Shown here: piece after piece, positions 23,135 to 34,031 of the stretch
Numbering within the stretch: the first letter of the stretch is position 1
Layout of the letters: the number at the start of each line of letters is the position of its first letter
Source: Phoronis australis
Taxonomy: Eukaryota > Phoronida > Phoronidae
Direction: 5' to 3'
Assembly: GCA_002633005.1 (NCBI GenBank)
Contig: NMRA01000241.1
Coordinates: 1 to 53,573, forward strand
Length of the DNA: 53,573 nucleotides
Translations under genes and position numbers: made by a program
The notes under the pieces: generated by a model
Databases searched by the model: none
Told to the model about the DNA's origin: nothing
The model's input: the letters and a program-made list of their open reading frames with translations, nothing else

Positions 23135-23351
23135 AATTTTATACATCTGTATGAAAATGAATTATTTTCATTCGTTGTAATATATCATTGTATTCTTAAC
23201 ATCAGTTATTTTATTTATTTATGTATTCGTATATAATCATTGTATATAGACTTCTTTGTATTTTTTTACCCAGATCTAATGCCTCTTGGCGCTTTCTGGG
23301 TTATGTATATTCATTGTATTCTGAAGATTTCGTAATAAACATTAAAAAAAA

Positions 23352-23364
23352 TTTCTTCTTAACG
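23352..23364. repeat. Right 13-bp LINE target-site duplication
   Basis: Exact match to 19,249-19,261, immediately after the A-rich 3' end of the LINE. Confidence 0.9.
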
Positions 23365-23430
23365 ACTTCTTCCGTTTTGGTTACCCGTTTGTCGCACTGT
23401 AGCGTTGGGGAATGGGTGTGCTGCAGAAAC

Positions 23431-23990
23431 TTGAGTGCACTGTAACCGGTCGTGACGTTGTGGTCCCGCATATCACGTAAGGATTCTAAACCTTATTTTG
23501 ATGATTTCAACCAAACCTCGTTCTTTTACCTGTTAATGCATACCAAGTGTCAATATTTCAAGTTAAAGGCAGAATCCAACTAAAAACACATGCTTCCTAT
23601 CTCATAAATTGGATATTGTTGTCTTTGGTGCCCGGTGGCCTTTTCCACATTCGCTTAAAGCGTAGGACATGCTTGCCAGTTTAACGGAATTTGTAAGAAA
23701 ATTTCAATTTTTTTTCCAAACTTTTGGTGTTTGGCGAAGTTTACAAAGCATTACATGGTTCAAAGAACTGGATGAGAAAGCCGTTTTTTTGTATGCGTTA
23801 GTAAGCCAAAACCGGATTTGGTATCCTTTTAAGGATGGACAAAGTTCAGTGGTTTAACAAATGACAAGTCGCTCAAATAAAATACAGCAACCAAGACTAA
23901 ATGAGGTTCAATTCCGAGAAGGAATATTATACATATGACCTGAACTGAGAGCTTATAGTGTATTTTACAATGATAAGATATCCCGATTAC
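23431..23990. other. Non-array stretch between units 7 and 8
   Basis: It begins with the 53-bp motif also found at 1,417-1,470 and ends where array homology resumes near GCTTCGCGGTTTTTGAGAG. A 62-codon frame at 23,669 is not recognised. No gene or element is identified. Confidence 0.5.
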
Positions 23991-25133
23991 TCAACTACTC
24001 GTCTTACGCTTCGCGGTTTTTGAGAGAAACCAGGTGTGAAACCCTGTGCATGGATAATGAGGTATGCCTGAATGACTGGCGAGTAGAGTTTTCACTTCGC
24101 TTATCCAAATCAAACAAGTGATCGGTCAAGTTTTGATGACTCAAATGAGGGATTTTTGCAGCTGAAGGAGACCATATCTTTGGTTGTGGTGTCATTCGTT
24201 TCAGTGGTCCTGCAACACCTTTGGTACATTGTAACTGCTTGCGACGTCAGGTCCAATATGGCAATGGTATACAAGTCAGCCAAAGTGAACTGGTTTGACG
24301 AAAGGCCAAGCCGCTAAAAAATCTCCAATAAGGTGAAAAAGAAATCAATCCCCTAGAAGCGATGAACCCTATATGGCCTGAATTGAAAACTGCAAGTGAG
24401 AAAGTATGTGGTTTTCATGGGTCGGAAGGTTTACAAGTCTAAAAATCCACAAATTTGAAGATCACACATTTCCGAAATCTATCAAAAGCTATAAGTTTGA
24501 ACTTTCATAACTCTAGGTTCTGAACAGTGATGTTGAGCAAACCGTTCAGGATGATGGGCGCACCTGTTTGAAACTAGTTCTTCGAAGAGCCTGTGCCTCT
24601 AAAAAGGATCCAAACAAAGTTAGACCATGTGCTCTGAGCTGCCATATCTAATTCTAGTTTACAATTTCAAATTCTAGATAATTATCGTCACCAAAAATTT
24701 GCTGATCGGCTGCCGATGACTTTGAATCACTGTTTTATGATATCAACTAGCTTTTCTTTCTGTCGAATTAGTGAACTTTTGGCCTTAAAAGGCCTTTTTA
24801 AAAATAATTTCACTTGTCGTATTATGAGCGTTCGAACTTGTGAACCTTCGCAGTATCGAGCTGCACCCTACTTATACTAATGCAGTGAGACACGCAAGCA
24901 ACGTTATATTACCTTCTTAGTTTTCGTGTTCCATCTTTCCTCCGTTTCGGTTATCCGTGGGTTTCAGCGTGTCGTTGGTGTATGGGTACAAGTATGGCGT
25001 GTAAATAGAGCAAAACGTGGGTTAATGAAATTTACAAACAATCGACAAATCAACTGTTGTTAATTGAAAAATCTTTGTCCTTGCCTCGACAGTAATCGAT
25101 AACGGGAACCATTGTTTTGCTCCATCTATTGGG

Positions 25134-25890
25134 GGGAGGGGACATCCCGGGTCATGTCTCCTGTGTGTCCCGTTTTGTGCATCTCGGGGTTTTGTTTGTC
25201 CCGGGCTCTATATGTCCAGTTTTCTGTGCATCGGACGGGATTCTATGTGTCTCGGGTTCTGTGTACGCTGGTGTGGTAGTTACCCGTATGCTTCATTCAA
25301 ATACAAGCATTCCGGACAATCTCTCCAGGGGCACAATGGCTACTTTCACACCGGGTTTGATTTGTCTCTGGTCAGCACTCAACCAGCCAAGCAAATCAAC
25401 ATATGATCGGCTTTTGTGACCTAGTCACAATCTCACAAACTAAAGGCATATGTTCAGCAGGTGAGCTTAGGCTACATTCGAAAATTCCAGGGTGCGTTGC
25501 TTGATCTGACAACGGCGATGAGGAGGGTTCATAAAAACAACACGTTATTTTATTACTTGTCAGGCCCTCAAAAAGCAGGATCGGAAAAGCACTTCAAAAT
25601 TGTCACGTGGGCCTAAAATGGCGATTGTAGGTAAACCTTGCACACTGTCCGCTTAGCGCCTGAACTACAACGCAACAGACCGGGACACATAGAACACAGG
25701 ACACATAGAATCCGCAGGTACGTATATAGAACCCGGGCCGGCACATAGACTCGCTGGTTCCGTGCGTGCACGCAAGGAACCAGCGAGGCACATAGAACCT
25801 GGAATACACAGAATCCGAAATCCATAAAACGGGGACACATAGAACCCGGGACACATAGAACTCGACACAAACAATCCGGGACACAATGCT
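25134..25890. repeat. Short-motif repeat in two opposed blocks
   Basis: A loose 16-18-bp motif, GGTTCTATGTGTCCCGG, recurs in one orientation at about 25,150-25,265. Its reverse complement CCGGGACACATAGAAC recurs about eight times at 25,672-25,885. The blocks are separated by about 400 bp and disrupt array unit 8 between its CCATCTGTTGTGAC landmarks, so they arrived as one insertion or expanded in place. The motif's translation (CVPGSMCPG-like) gives cysteine-rich frames on the minus strand that are probably by-products. Confidence 0.7.
25750..25787. repeat. Hairpin with perfect 12-bp arms
   Basis: CTCGCTGGTTCC and GGAACCAGCGAG flank a 14-base loop that itself contains GCGTGCACGC. It lies within the right block of short repeats and might be an element end or a stable extruding structure. 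Confidence 0.85.
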
Positions 25891-26330
25891 TTGCTCCCAT
25901 CTGTTGTGACATGTCAGCATGCATTTTGTGACCCTGAACGTCATTTCAGTTTATTCATCTTTTTTAATAAATGTTAGGGCTCCAGTTAGTATGTTTGTGA
26001 AATAGTCGGGATTAGAAAGGGCGTTAATTAAAGTCAACCCGATTGCACCAGCAAGTCAAGTAACAAACGTCTGGTGCAAGCGAATGGTAACACAGTTGAT
26101 AAACGGGTAAATTGTACACGACCCAAACACTAATACATGAGTACAACCCAGAGTACACTAACTAAGATGCAGCCAGCCAATATATACGTATTACAAGAAG
26201 CTGTACACAAAACAGTTGTCACAGGTCTAGAGAACTGTAGTAGCAAGTATCAGCCCACCAAAATATGATTAACTACGGAAGTTACGCACCTGTATCGTCT
26301 TTCATGCATCGGGTAAGACATATCCCTGTG

Positions 26331-27980
26331 TGTGCCCTCAAGGAAATGGCCGCAATCTGACACAGCAGGCCGTCCCACTCGAGAAAATTCCATCGGTAAT
26401 TTCTAAGAAGAGGTTATTGCACTTTCCAATAAACTACGAGGACTTCAGTAGAGACCGTTGTATCAATAATTATTTGAAGTATATCTGAAATAATTACAAA
26501 AATTACAACTGCTGAAGAAGAAAGTTTCAAAGTCAACCAAGACATCAAAGTGCAACAATCAGGTAACCACTTCGTTCCACCATCCAGATCAATAAACCCG
26601 CCTTTTAGAGACACTGAATACCGAGCGAAACGGTGTTTTCAATGGATCATGTGATCCTACAGAGAAGAAACCGAAGACATCTTCGTAGGAATTGCATATG
26701 AATGGGGACTTTCATAAACTAAACCGCGTGGGGGCTACGACAAAGTTAAGATACGGGTCCTTCGCCAGCCTTGTTTAGTGAACAGAGATTTACCTTAGGG
26801 GTCGTGGTCCCTCAAACAATTGACGGATAAACTGGCGTTTTTTTTTTCAAGCCTGTCACCTTCCACGTCATTTCCTTCAATTTATTACAATTCGCACTGC
26901 TAAATTTTCTCGCCGCGAGACAGGTATTAAAGTCTACGTCTGGCGAGGTAATGAAATTCAGGATGACTCGGATATTTCGAAAATCAACTATTCACCTAAC
27001 TGTCGTAATTACGATATTTCAATTTTTCAATAGCATGTTACGTATTTATAGATTTCCTCGATATTACGAAATCACATGTTCGTAAAATCGTCACGATTCA
27101 ATAATTCATCGCATTTCATGAATTCTTAATTGCAGTTGCTTACCTATTCATTAATTCGTAACATTATTTGGATTCATTAATGCATTGCATTGATTAAATC
27201 GTAGTATTCACTCAGAAAATCGCACTTAATTTGTAGCCTTCATAGATCATTGGCGGGGAGTTACACCCCCGAAGCCTCCAAAAAATAAAAGTTAAAAAAA
27301 CGTCGCTAGCAAAACAAAAACGACACTGCCAGCATTTTTGAACTTCAAGTAAACCACCTCAAAAAGTGAAGGGGTTCACCCTGAAAATCTAATTTCTTTG
27401 CATTGTGATTTGCTGTAATCACGAAAAGCAACGCATATCGAGTTTTCGTAGCTCACCGGCAAGTCGCGCGGAGTTCAATTGTGCGAGCTTCCGTCGATAC
27501 TTCTGATCGTATAGCCAAGCAGCACGTTAGATGCATCTACCGCGGAAAAAGCAGATCTATAGTTACTTTTTTAGGTAACTATAGTCTTTACTCTACGATA
27601 TGTTTTGATTTGATTAAGGAAAATACTGTGGTACCGCAAACCTGATATTCAGGCGAATAGACGTGCAACGTTTTACCTCATCTGCCATCCCTTGTCATGT
27701 CATTACAATCCTGGACCACACGCTTGTAACTTGAATTTGCCTGGTGTATAATAAAGTTGTCTTGCGCAATAATCATACAGTGTGCATGTAATGTGTTTAT
27801 CTGAAAAACAATCAATTCGTTTTCCGAAGAATTGCTGTCGTGGCGGGNAAGCCTATACAAGGAATAAACCCGGGGGGTGGCACTCACATTGACAAGGTGA
27901 CCGCATTCGCGAACAGTGTACAGTACCAGAAATTTCGGGTAGACTGTACTTTCTCAGCAGTCTTGCGGTACTCGCGCGGT
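26331..27980. other. Stretch without recognisable gene
   Basis: Only short frames occur. From about 26,990 to 27,235 the DNA is very AT-rich with many variants of ATTCGTAA/ATTCATTAA. One ambiguous base lies at 27,848. Nothing else is identified. Confidence 0.5.
27557..27584. repeat. Hairpin with perfect 10-bp arms
   Basis: CTATAGTTAC and GTAACTATAG flank an 8-base loop that begins TTTTTT. No function is assigned. Confidence 0.8.
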
Positions 27981-28019
27981 GTTCAATAAGCTTCCTAAGG
28001 AGCACTGGTTCCGACCTCA

Positions 28020-29400
28020 GCAGTGTCTGTCTTCTATACGGGGAACTTCTGCAAAAAAGCCCACCCGATCAAACGCCCATGCCTATGGGCGTTTATTAGA
28101 TGCTACAACTTCGGGACGTTAATTCCAAAAATTGCAAGAGATGCAAATTGGTCCTGGGATACATCGTCGTTGACACAAGCGCAAGTTTTGAAGCAGTCCA
28201 TCATGAACGGGTCAAATATAGTTGCGCTTGTATCTCTTTTGAATGGACTTGACAACCTCAAGGAGCTTAGTGCCAAGCTGCCAAACAAGATGCTGACATT
28301 GCACAGGCTTACTAGCTCACTGATATAGCAGTTGACGAAGTGCAACCATTGGAAACAAATATCGAATATGCCTGGGTTGAACGGTTCCAAGACGCGCACA
28401 CCATTGGATCCAATATACAGATTCCTAGGCAATCCAGACAACAAAAGCATAGGGCTAACGTTCCTGTAGAAACACACAGGTAATAAATTATAATTCTACA
28501 CAGTCTGCACATAATCGCGATTTTCTGGCATACTTTTTTCTTTGGTGCTTTTGTACAATGGAAACAAAATAGAAATTATTTTTGGACATGCCAAATTTAC
28601 CCAGTAAAGCTCAGGGTCTACGAGCGTACAGAAACTAATTCTAGTTTGTATTTCCACTTGACTGTTTGTCTGATTCATAACCAATATCTAATTCACGTAG
28701 TGCGTAGTTAAGTTTGTAGTCAATAGTTGTTTCTTCCACTAAGTACTACAGAAAAACAGTGAGAATACCCTTCTTATAGACAACCTCTCACATCATGCAG
28801 TTGACCACCAGGTTTTTGAAAGACATCAAGCAGGTGGAAGCTGTCATTTTTTGCGGCATTAGTGGTTAGCAAGATGAAGCACGTACACTTAGACTCAATG
28901 GAGGATCGGCTGCATTTCAGGGACATACTGTAGACCTGTCATCACCAGATTCCCTTTTCGACTATCGGCATTTTGAGTAACCCGTTGCATCTTCTGTTAA
29001 ATTACCGATTGACCTATGTAATAGTGGAAACATAAAAAGCGTCAATATCTTTTGCTCTCATTTCAGCAATAACTCCGACGCTGGCGGTCCTTTTAGAATG
29101 CTCAAAGTCGAAAGGAATTGCCAAATAACAAGCTTGGAGATGGCGACATCTTCCCAAACGTCAGGGAACTGTTATTAATAGGATGGTTTATCCCCTATCC
29201 TATTAAATCCTGTGAGGCAGAGAGATCACTTTCTGTGCTCAGGCACGTGAAGACACATTTGAGGAAATACTTTTTAGGTTAGCTCTGATGGCCATGCATT
29301 ACAAAACAACGAAAAGACTATACACGTCACTTATAGTCCAGAGCTTTATCCGGAGCATCCCAAGGCGTGTGTTCTGCAACTTTTTTTTTGATTGAGTGAA
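28020..29400 (+). pseudogene. hAT-superfamily transposase remnant (P52rIPK/ZMYM-like)
   Basis: Three blocks in order match hAT transposases. The first (28,130-28,330) is WSWDTSSLTQAQVLK with a following ..LKELSAKLPNK, resembling the W..RT..A..L and LS..LQ region. The second (28,335-28,480) contains PRQSRQQKHRANVP, like PR...RQ.HR.N.P. The third (29,150-29,400) is PNVRELLLIGWFIP, then SCEAERSLSVLRHVKTHLRK, then after a frameshift RLALMAMHYK, the C-terminal hAT dimerisation domain. Stops and frameshifts separate them and about 300 bp between the second and third blocks is not recognisable. No terminal repeats were found. Confidence 0.8.
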
Positions 29401-30248
29401 AGTGCGCCAAGTTTTGTCAATGAGTGACGGCAAGATGTATAAAATACATGTATGAGCCACCACTAGGGATTAAAAAGTTTTGAGCAGTTTTCAATTTAGG
29501 CTTTTTACATAGCAGGTCCGTAGCCAGCATAGAACGGGGGGTGTTTCGAATTTCTAGAACGGTGGACCTTTGATCTCTTGCAAATGTCGACACCAAAGGG
29601 TTTCAGGAAAGGCATTTGACGGAGCTTAATTATGGGGGAAGGGAAATCTGTATACAAGACGATGACTCTCCGCTCTATGTTTGTGAGATGAGACGGAACA
29701 TGTAGTACCAGAAATTAGAATGCTGTGGCGGTTACTCGCAAAGAACGGGACACAAATTCGATGTAATGTGGTCCAGCAATAGAACGTTCTCTCGTTACTC
29801 CTGCCAAAATTTGAAATCAGGCATGCTTAAATGAGTGATTACACCTCATTACATGCTCGGACGGAAGTATGAAGTTTAGTTGGAGAATGACCTCACAAAA
29901 TTGTTTATCTTGTTGTATGTTTGCCCGTTACTGAAGTTTCTTACATCGCTGGAAATGCGAGAAGCCCACTCTTTCGAAGGTCTTCTACTCTGAAGATTCA
30001 CTGCTTCCAAGATTCTCTAATCTCCAGGGTGCTTGAATCGCTTACAGATGCCGAGATTGTACAACAGCAGGAGAGATGGGCAACAAAGCGCCTCATAGAG
30101 CGAGGATGGTAAAAACTCGTGTCAGGAGAAAAGATCGAAGAGTGTGTAACCACCACAAACTTGGTTGCATCTCCAAATTTACATTGCGTGCGATACTGAA
30201 AGGAGGAGGGGCAGAGACTATCCCGGTGCCTACCCTCTGACGTCACCA

Positions 30249-30270
30249 CAGAAACAGAAACAGAAACAGA
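30249..30270. repeat. Short GAAACA microsatellite
   Basis: About three and a half copies of CAGAAA/GAAACA in tandem. Confidence 0.8.
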
Positions 30271-30431
30271 TTCTCTACTCTGAAGGTTTACTGGTCCGAA
30301 AATATCTAAACTTTCAGACTTGTGTGTGGGTGTAATTTCTATGCTTTTACACGCAAAAGTAACGACACTTCGGTTATAACATGTAGACTGCATGCACATA
30401 TACTAAAACACTTTGTTTGGATTTCATTTAG

Positions 30432-30482
30432 ACGGTGACCACCGTCTAGCTGACCAGTACAACTAGGGACGGTGGTCACTGT
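30432..30482. repeat. Imperfect hairpin
   Basis: ACGGTGACCACCGTCTAG (30,432-30,449) is complementary, with a few mismatches, to CTAGGGACGGTGGTCACTGT (30,463-30,482). The loop is 13 bases. Confidence 0.65.
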
Positions 30483-31712
30483 TTGGATTCATTATCAATG
30501 TGCATGCCAGGTCTGCTAATTTTCATCCCTTCTTGTGGTGCTTTTTTCTGATCCAACCCTTTTGACGGGACAAAATGGAAGTTTAAGGGTCCATTAGACC
30601 CCGCTTGGTTGTCGCGAAACTTGCAGAAAAAGTTAACACGTTCCGGCTCTGACATTTTCTCTTGCAATGACCAAACTGAGATAAGTCAGATGTTGATACT
30701 GTGAAGCGTTAGCTCTTCTACTTATTAATGGCTGCCACATGCAGGAATCGCATATCATACAAATGCATCTGTGAAGGTGCGTCCGTCTAATTTCGATCGA
30801 AGGTGCCGGGCCGCAGGCATTTTCACTTTTTGCGAAACGTGAGTAAACTCCAAGCTTGTAGAACGTTCGTTGACTGGTGACAATTTGCAATTATTTGAGT
30901 AAATAAAAAATATCAAGAACGGAACTCGACACGATGATAAAACAGGCAAACAAGGGGCAACTAAAGTAAAGTAAACAAAAAAGTAGAATTCCCGCAAAAA
31001 CGAATCGAATTTTTATCACGGGGAGACGATCAAGTTGTCGTAATGACACACGAAAGGGTCATTTTCTTCGTACTTTAACTTACAACCGAAGTCGCAAAAT
31101 ATGTCTCAAACCGTTGTACCGTCATGAAGACAAGAGTAAAGCGGAGCGTTCAAATGCGCCCACGAATGCAACGCAAACGGTGTGCTTCTAGGGGTGATTA
31201 TTTGAACATAAAAACGGCCATTTGATGACCCAAAATACGTCAAATCTATTCGAAACCTGGTATGTACCATGAAAGCTATTTACCAAATTTCATAAAAAAA
31301 CGTCAAGGAACTCATGAGAAACCGAGGAAAACGAAAAAAAAAGAAATTGCCACTAAAGGCGCAAAAAACATAAGTGCCATTAAGAGAGGCCACAGTAGAT
31401 GAAGTCATCCATCCGAAAGTCGCCGTCCTTTGTTATCTAGTTCGTATAAATACACTTGCTAAATTTATTAAAAACCTGCAGAGGATTTATGAGATACAGC
31501 CATGGGTTTAAAAATACCACTAGGAGGCGCCACAGCTAGTTGTTGAGGTCGTCGGAAAATCATCATTAGGAACATATAAATGCCAATTTCCACAATCATC
31601 TTTAATGTGGTTTGGTTGACACAGGGTAGTCAGATGCCAAAAAACAGACTCGAATGTTGTGCGTGAACTTGGAATCATGAGTGAACTTGGAGCGTTTGCG
31701 ACATCTAGTGTG

Positions 31713-31747
31713 CAGCTCGGGCAAATCACAATCAAGGTCCATATTCG
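31713..31747. repeat. Left 35-bp terminal inverted repeat
   Basis: Pairs with 34,032-34,066, 33 of 35 positions by eye. Sequence similarity does not extend beyond the CAG end. Confidence 0.85.
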
Positions 31748-32276
31748 GTGGCCACTTTTAGTGGAAAATGAAGGTTGTCGTATAACTGTAAAAACTGGCT
31801 TATTTTAAAATACCATCATTCCAGGTTAGTAATCTAAAATATTTTGCACAAGAACCACCGAATAAAATGTTATGGCCTAATGCAACACAGTTGTATAAAA
31901 GGGTAGGCCTACGTACACTTCAACTTGTTTCACAGCCCATTTCTACAGTGCAAAAATTCATAAGTTAGATGTTAATTTAATAAGTTCTTGATCAAATTGA
32001 AGGAGTAGCACATACTAAAGTAAGAAAAGTTATTACCGTGCTGATCGAGTTGTTCTAAATGATGATACTTTGCATATCTTAACACAGTATAATGAGAACT
32101 TCTTCTCTTGCATTACATGATACCTACAAAAAGAAAATGACAAGTAACTACTTTTTTCAAAAACTTTATTGGTGCTATTTGCCTAGTTTTCAATACATTC
32201 ACCAGTTGGTCAAAATAGTTAAAGCATTGCTATTACCAGTGTTCCACTTGTAAACAGTTAAAAATGGTACTGGTTT

Positions 32277-33485
32277 GGGGGTACGTACACTACGCATAGT
32301 CAATCAACGTCAAATTTTAACTAAGTTACAAGTGTATGGGATGGTCTTGAGTTTTGTGCTACCTCTACTTGTTGCAAGTTGTCTTGAGAGATAGAGAACC
32401 TGCCTCTGCAACATCAATTGTCACATGATGGCTCTTCTAGGATGTTAAGCACTAGCCAAGTCCTGAGTGACATTTTATTGTCAATAAAATTGATAATGTC
32501 CATTGTTTTTTGTCAGACTGGATTCATTTTGGAAATATCAGTATTGTTTATGAGAACAACAGTTCTGGCGGTATGTAAAAATACTTGTGGGCAATACTTT
32601 ATAGCAAAGAGGTTGAAGGTACGTATACTACCCAGGGGTACGTACACTACATATCAATGACTTTTCAGATTTATAAAAAATACTTAGAATCTACTGAGAG
32701 TTAGTTCATTTACCAAATCTGTTCAAACGGAACAAATAAAAAGTACAGCATACATGTGCATACCTGTCTATCGTTCTTTGAAAACAGACACATGTTATAT
32801 TGTAGGGGTACGTACACTACACAAGTCCTAATATTTCTATCGAAACAAATGTATTTGTAATTAACACCCTTTTAACCTAGCATTTTAATGGAGGAAACTG
32901 TGACAAGGGTTGCTTACTTACCATGTAATATTTTTGTTTCATGGTACTTGTTCACATCGGGGTACGTACACTACACACGGGTACGTACAATACATTTCAA
33001 TGACATGTCAAGTTTGTAACTAAATACTAAGAATCTACTGAGAGTTAGTTGATTTACTAACTCAATTCAAAGAGAAAAATAAAAATAACAGCATTCATGT
33101 GCATATCTGCCATACTTTGAAAATAGGCACAAATATAATATAGGGGTACGTACACCACACAAATGCAATATTTCACTCAAAACAAATGTATTTGCAATAA
33201 ACACCCTTTTAACCTTACATTTTTAAGGAAGGAAACTATCTATGACCAGTGTTGCTTACTTACCAAGTGATATTTTAATTTCATGGCATTTGTAAGCACG
33301 GAGGTACGTCCACTACAAAAGAGGGTACGTACACTACATCACAGTTTCTGCAGCACATGGTAACATAATCTTGTATGGCCATTTATTTTTCTTTGATGAT
33401 AATAATGTTGTTATTTAAAAGGCAATAATTTCCTTTCCAATGACCATTTGTGTTGCTGAATTCCACATGAGGGTACGTACACTAC
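32277..33485 (+). repeat. Ten copies of GGGGTACGTACACTAC-like motif
   Basis: Copies lie at about 32,279, 32,618 (variant), 32,635, 32,805, 32,959, 32,979, 33,143, 33,302 (variant), 33,323 and 33,471, all in the same orientation. They often occur as close pairs 20-24 bp apart. The sequence between them is also repeated (CCCTTTTAACCT, GAATCTACTGAGAGTTAGTT, AAACAAATGTATTTG), giving a roughly 340-bp period. The core contains the palindrome GTACGTAC. Confidence 0.92.
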
Positions 33486-34031
33486 AGTTTGTTAGCCTTT
33501 TGACCCATTTTCAACATAGCAGAACCCATTCAATATCCAAACTTTTGGTTTGTTTAGATAATGAGTAATTTGCTGTGTTGCCTAGGCTAACATATTCTGC
33601 AGTTCTTTTTATTACAGAGTGTGAACTTTAGGTTTTAACCTTCTTTACATTAGGTGAGGGCTAGAAACACAGAATTCACAAATTTCGTAACGAGTGCCTG
33701 CTTTATGATGAACCCTACCATTTCTCACTGATTAAGCACAATTTCACCTAAGTGATTCTGAAAGTGACTCGAGTTATTCCCAGTCATATCTAAGCAATTG
33801 CTTACTTGGTAAAATAAATTTCTTTTCTACTGTTGACATTGTGATGTTTAAAGTGGCCACTAGTAACGCTAAAAGTGCTTGAAATTCATAGACAAAAACA
33901 TGCATAAATTTCTTAAACATTGTCTGATTTTGATGATTCTTTTTAATTTGCACAACTAAATAACTCTTTGCATATGAGATTCAGTTTGCATTTGGTAAGT
34001 GATCAAAAAAAATATTTGAGACGGTAACACT

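Larger units (their letters stand above)
19262..23351 (+). mobile_element. 4.09-kb non-LTR retrotransposon (LINE), nearly full length
   Basis: Bounded by the 13-bp target duplication, it has a 5' region of about 570 bp, a small ORF and an endonuclease ORF that opens with a 2A-like motif. A frameshifted reverse transcriptase and a C-terminal C-x-C-x7-H-x4-C motif follow. The 3' UTR contains AATAAA and ends in an A-rich tail at about 23,343-23,351. The domain order (APE-type endonuclease, RT, C-terminal CCHC-like) fits CR1/L2/Rex1-like LINEs; 2A-like N-termini are known for some of these in sea urchin and lancelet. At least four frameshifts or stops make this copy inactive. Confidence 0.92.
18331..23430 (+). 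repeat. Array unit 7, split by the full LINE and then truncated
   Basis: The landmark order is normal up to 19,261. After the LINE it resumes at CGACTTCTTCCGTTTTGGTTACC and continues to GGGAATGGGTGTG near 23,420, where array homology stops. Confidence 0.8.
1508..26330. repeat. Tandem array of about 2-kb units
   Basis: Landmarks recur in fixed order along the + strand: a TTTTTGAGAGACTTT block, ATGATCTGAATTG, a palindromic ACCAGTTCCTGGAAGAACC block, CTTCAGAG, CCCGGCAGAAAT, then the ATGTTAGTGCAAGTGTTAGT coding-like segment. Two uninterrupted monomers measure about 1,970 and 1,980 bp (6,415-8,383 and 13,388-15,367). Other spacings differ because of insertions (3.56, 8.52, 12.04, 15.67, 17.88, 19.26 and 25.13 kb) or a deletion (9.95 kb). 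Divergence between copies looks moderate and is greatest at the right end, so this is an old array and not a homogenised satellite. Confidence 0.9.
23990..26330 (+). repeat. Array unit 8 (most diverged, with a short-repeat block)
   Basis: Landmarks recur in order: TTTTTGAGAGAAACC (about 24,016), the palindromic block in degraded form (about 24,572), CCTCGACAGTAATCG (about 25,083), and the coding-like GTTAGTATGTTTGTGAAATAGTCGG (about 25,985). The last is broken by stops and indels. The middle is displaced by the 25,134-25,890 repeats. Confidence 0.75.
29401..31712. other. Stretch without recognisable gene
   Basis: Frames are short, overlap on both strands and show no domain. A weak repeated theme (CAAATTTCATAAAAA..CGTCAAGGAACTCATGAGAAAC near 31,280 and TAAATTTATTAAAAACCTGCAGAGGATTTATGAGATAC near 31,460) resembles a dispersed repeat. 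No gene is supported. Confidence 0.45.

Noticed and set aside
25613-25924. Cysteine-rich minus-strand frames (CVPGSMCP-like repeats), as if a small secreted Cys-rich protein
   Set aside because: They are translations of the 16-bp CCGGGACACATAGAAC repeat in several overlapping frames, with no start context or signal peptide.
28480-28778. Intron joining the hAT PVETHR block to a downstream DNL block
   Set aside because: GT and AG occur at suitable places, but the join puts the downstream block in the wrong frame; deletion and decay explain it better.
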